Positions 60,521 to 64,000 of a DNA stretch of 64,000 bases are shown piece by piece. Location: positions 994,945 through 1,058,944 of the forward strand of contig NW_019775502.1 of the NCBI RefSeq assembly GCF_001039355.2, in the 5' to 3' direction. The DNA is from Lingula anatina (Eukaryota; Brachiopoda; Lingulata; Lingulida; Lingulidae). How positions within the stretch are numbered: position 1 is the first letter of the stretch; each line of letters begins with the position of its first letter. The position numbers were made by a program, and so were the translations under genes. The notes beneath the pieces are model-generated. The model had not been told where the DNA came from. It saw only the letters and a list, made by a program, of their open reading frames with translations, and ran no database searches.

Positions 60521-61921
60521 TTTCATTACAGCACATTTTGGTGCATTCAGTAATATACCAGTCATAAATGAACATTATCAAACACAAGCCGAGAAATCTT
60601 TCATATAGTAAGCTTTCGGCCAACCTGACCTTCATCAGAATTACGTGAGTAGATGTTAATATTCAGGTAGTATAGCGACCAGGACACCCTTATGAAGGTC
60701 AGATAGATCCTCATGGATGGCTGGTGAGCAAATAAGAATGACAGAAAAGGGCGGCGACGATATTTATAAACGACGAAAGGCGCGAAGGCCTGACGGACTT
60801 ACATTCCTAGGAATGTATGTCTGTGTGAAAGCTAATATGGCCTGTGTAAACGAAAATCGTGTGTATTTTGAACATTATGAAAAGTAACTGTAAATGAAAA
60901 CTTATTTATAATTCGACTTGCTAGTTCTTCGAATAACTCTTTTCTGGGTCGGTGTTGTGCCTATCGGCTATGTACCCTCTTGAAGAAACTGAAATATAAC
61001 TTCTATGTTGGGTCTAGCAAGGGTGCTGCTCGTCCCTTCCATACCCAATGTCAAGTGAGAGTGTGGTATCAGAATATGAACGTATTCATAGTAGTGCAAG
61101 AAAGCGCGTGTCATCTGTAACCAATCAAAATAATCCGACGTGGCAAAATAAAATGACCAGCAAACATGACAAAGACAAAAATCACACAAAAGTTAAAAAC
61201 GGAACTTTATGTTTATAGGGATTAGAACTCCCATCAGATTACTTAAAGATACTGTTCTGGATTCACATTGTTGCACAGCCTAACCACCACGCCAGAGAGA
61301 CGAACCTGCAAATCGGCGTTTTTGCGGAGTAATTATATATGCTCACCTGCATTCCGTTCACAACGGTTCACACAGAGCAATTTTAATATCAGATAACTTA
61401 CAGAAACGAATAAATGAGCAGATGCCTTGGTCATCAAAATCGCTATATTTGAACCACATAGACAATATGTGGCTAGGCCATTACTCGCCGAATCAACGGC
61501 CCAAATGTCCTACAACAAAACTGTACCAAATTGGACAAGTTTTGACCTACGCCTCGATTTTTTTTCCAGATTGAACTCTAAATATCTATCCCAAGGGCTA
61601 CCTTGCCGCTTGAGAGTGCTGGTAGCAGCCAGAAGAGACCAGGCGTAACAACAACCGTTGCTGTGACTAGACACTGACATGAGGGTCCTTTGTGGCGAGT
61701 GTTATCTTTTACGGACGATAATTCGGAAAATATGGCGATCAAAAATATCTCTTTTATTGGATGTCGTATGACATCGAGTAGGCAATGTATTTCTGTTTGC
61801 TTCGATCAATGAACTGATATCACGACATTAAGGAGATAATCTTAAGTTATTAAAACACGGCTTTAATCATTATTTTCATTTGTCAGTCAGCATAATACGA
61901 AAAAATTGAGAAATGATTTGG

Positions 61922-61961
<40 letters not shown>
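61922..61961. repeat. Poly-A, 40 bases
   Basis: A pure A run, perhaps the tail of an old retroposed copy. No clear source is seen upstream. Confidence 0.9.
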
Positions 61962-61966
<5 letters not shown>

Positions 61967-62372
61967 TATTAAATGTCAAGTCTGTATTCTGCGCATATCT
62001 TAATGCAATATAAATAGATCTTTACTCACATTTTTGATCAGATTCCAGTGGTATAGACATTGCCTGACGTCAAATTGCACAAGTTATTATTTATATTACA
62101 TATATTTAAAAATTGGAAATTAAAAAATCTAATTATAAATATTATATATTACGGCTGGCTAGAGTGCCGTGTGTTACCTTTTGTCTTAACTCTTCAACTC
62201 GTCCATGTCTGTTTTTTCCCCTCTCTTTAAATACGGCGCAGTTTGCGGTAGGACCGTCTAATCCACTAACAGACACTGAATATATGAGGTAAGAGTACCT
62301 ATTCTAGTGGGTTGGCCATATTTGACCGGCGGACTAGTTTGTAGACTGTTCTGAATGTAGTCCAAGACTTAC

Positions 62373-62511
62373 CGGTGCATGCAGTTAAATCCATCCCCGC
62401 TGTAACCCTCGTTGCAAACACAATGTTGGCCATTTAATGAACCGCAGTTGTTCTCAGGCAATGGGCGATTACTTGGAGTGTAAGCGCAGTGTGCGTTTTC
62501 CCCACATTGTG
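62373..62511 (-). CDS. EGF-like exon B3, carries a 4-nt insertion
   Basis: Paralogue of B2. Cys pattern CGENAHC, ENNC, CVC, NEGYSGDGFNC. At the 3' end, B2 reads AACTGCACCG before GTAAGTC but this exon reads AACTGCATGCACCG. A duplicated TGCA makes it 139 nt and changes the exit phase from 1 to 2. Splicing to a phase-1 exon would then shift the frame. Either the exon is decaying, it is the last usable EGF of the gene, or the base call is wrong. All six Cys codons are intact. Confidence 0.7.
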
Positions 62512-62634
62512 CTGAAACCAAATCTAAAAAATGTAAGTATGCACTCGCCCGCGACTGAATACTACAAAGTTTTAAGTGGGTTCGCCATATTTGACTCGCG
62601 GACTAGTTTGGACTGAATGCGGCCTAAGACTTAC

Positions 62635-62769
62635 CGGTGCAGTTAAATCCATCCCCGCTGTAACCATCGTTGCAAAAACAATGAAGACCAAATAGTGAAT
62701 AGCACTTGTCATTGTTCTTATGAAATGGTTTACTCCTGGAAGCGCAGTGGGCGTTTTCCCCACATATTG
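62635..62769 (-). CDS. EGF-like exon B2, intact
   Basis: A 135-nt phase 1-1 exon, acceptor TTTTCAG and donor GTAAGTC. It encodes ICGENAHC, a basic loop (SRSKPFHKNNDKC), CFC and NDGYSGDGFNC. It is a paralogue of B1 and B3. The intron just after its donor also matches theirs, so the duplication unit was larger than the exon. Confidence 0.83.
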
Positions 62770-63118
62770 CTGAAAACAAAGAAAACAGTGTACGTTGGTA
62801 CTCGCCCGCGACAAAATATTTAAAAAAATTTAAACCACTTTAATGGGCGTTATTTATGACGTGGTTTTATAAGTTCCACCTAATCGTTTTAATATGGTAT
62901 TATAGTTTTATAAAGAGAGATCAAGAGCCATATGACTTGAGATCAATCTATAGTTACTATTACTGGTATTTGCTACATATCTTCTGGCATCAGTCATTGC
63001 GCTGCTAAATTTGCTTTGTAAATCTTTTTGCTGCATGCTTTACATCTTGGATGTATCAGCTGCTATCTGCCAATACTGAGATACACAATGTATGCAGTAT
63101 TAGAAAGGAGCGGCTTAC

Positions 63119-63232
63119 CTATTTCGCACTCTCTTCCGTAATAACCCTCGGGACAAATGCACCACCGTAGCATATTTGTCTTATTATATACACATGTTCC
63201 GCCATTCAAGCAGCCATACTTGTCGCACGAAG
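63119..63232 (-). CDS. EGF-like exon A1, intact
   Basis: A 114-nt phase 1-1 exon (acceptor CATTTCAG, donor GTAAGC). It encodes a classical six-Cys EGF: SCDKYGC, LNGGTC, a loop, CIC, PEGYYGREC. It lies between B-type exons in the same orientation and phase, so it splices in frame with B1 upstream and B2 downstream. Sister copies sit at 58736..58849 (dead) and 27776..27889 (intact), and the flanking intron sequence is duplicated with them. Confidence 0.85.
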
Positions 63233-63841
63233 CTGAAATGAGGATATTGCAAGGCGTATAAAATGCTAAGTATGTATGCTCTTTCAGCTGAGATATTTTA
63301 ATTCAAATAAATTGAGCATTTACTAAGGCAGGTCAACTAATGTCTATGGATTCATTTTGTACAGAATTTCCACCTGACACTATTTTGTGTACTTTTGCTC
63401 AGCCTTTTTTTTGTCCTGTTCAGAACAAGATGTTGATGATGAGATTAGGGTGTGAACATTGGACCACCCACGCCATCAAACGAAAATTACATACTGTTCA
63501 TTTCGCAGAAAAAATTAAAATAAATGAATAAAAACTCTGACATATAGAAGGAGACCCATTGCTAATGGGTAAATTGTATTACCTGTAAATGAAACATATC
63601 TGCTGGCATTGTTGCAATAGTAAACATGCTGTCTAACATTTGGCTGTGTATAACTATTTCCTGTTATCCACAAAGGACGTCCTCTGTTCTGAATGCGACC
63701 CAAGACTACACTTTGGGGTTGGACAGTCAAATCCACTTATATATAGACTGATGGATTAGGGGGAAGTATTCAAGTGAGTAGGCCATGTATTTGACCCGAG
63801 GACTAGTTAGTCCACTGTTCTGAATGCGACCCAAGACTTAC

Positions 63842-63982
63842 CGAAGCATTTGAATCCATCCCCGCTGTAACCCTCGTTGCAAAGACAATGTTGGTCATAT
63901 AAAGAATTGCAGTTGTCATTGTTCTCAGGCACTGGACGATTACGTGACGTGTCAGCACAGTGAGCATTTTCCCCACATTGTG
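63842..63982 (-). CDS. EGF-like exon B1, partial gene
   Basis: One exon of a multi-EGF extracellular protein whose 5' part lies beyond the window. Acceptor TTTGTTTTCAG and donor GTAAGTC give a 141-nt, phase 1-1 exon. The translation has six Cys in EGF spacing: CGENAHC, a longer loop with ENNDNC, CLC, then NEGYSGDGFKC. The GYSGDGF ending is typical of nidogen-type EGF modules. Symmetric phase-1 exons are the usual mobile unit for EGF repeats. It is the best preserved of three related exons (see 62635..62769 and 62373..62511). Confidence 0.85.
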
Positions 63983-64000
63983 CTGAAAACAAATTAAAAA

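Larger units (their letters stand above)
58860..62250. other. Intron or intergenic DNA of the EGF region
   Basis: No exon recognised. 58970-59060 matches 30595-30670 and 63365-63430 (GACACTTTTTGTG, GTCAGC, TTCAGAATAAAAA), showing shared intron ancestry. The rest is AT-rich unique sequence and the listed repeats. Confidence 0.5.

Overview
The window is nuclear DNA of an animal. Genes are sparse and split by introns with canonical GT/AG borders and consistent phases. The DNA is AT-rich, full of microsatellites and small inverted-repeat transposons, and has assembly gaps of 45 N and 640 N plus a single n. A KDEL-ended serpin, a secreted protein resembling a family I recall as expanded in amphioxus and hemichordates, and foldback transposons like the sea urchin TU elements all suggest a marine invertebrate deuterostome. 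The species cannot be fixed from the sequence.

Layout. (1) 3.4-5.3 kb, minus: a complete two-exon serpin with a signal peptide, a P1 Arg-Ser reactive centre and a C-terminal KDEL. (2) 5.3-22.5 kb: no convincing coding gene; microsatellites, a 0.87-kb inverted-repeat element and several copies of a GATCGATC-type MITE. (3) 22.5-24.8 kb, plus: a complete three-exon gene for a 213-residue, probably helical protein that I do not recognise. (4) 25.5-31.1 kb: two intact minus-strand EGF-like exons in introns crowded with transposons. (5) 32.1-34.7 kb: a 2.6-kb foldback transposon with 39-bp subrepeats and an 8-bp target duplication. (6) 36.5-38.8 kb: nested GC-rich inverted-repeat transposons. (7) 39.2 kb: a lone plus-strand partial EGF exon. 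(8) 43.0-58.1 kb, plus: an 11-exon gene for a 381-residue secreted protein, reconstructed exon by exon with every phase agreeing. Its introns hold a second foldback element, a palindromic element duplicated around the 640-N gap, a 5'-truncated LINE and nested MITEs. (9) 58.7-64 kb, minus: part of an EGF-repeat gene that runs off the right edge. Its exons arose by tandem duplication together with their flanking introns. Three exons are intact, one has a 4-nt insertion and one is dead.

The serpin would act in the secretory pathway. The 381-residue protein and the EGF exons are extracellular. The EGF regions at 25-31 kb and 58-64 kb share intron sequence in the same orientation and flank the 381-residue gene, so a segmental duplication shaped this locus. 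Nothing in the sequence shows that these genes act together.
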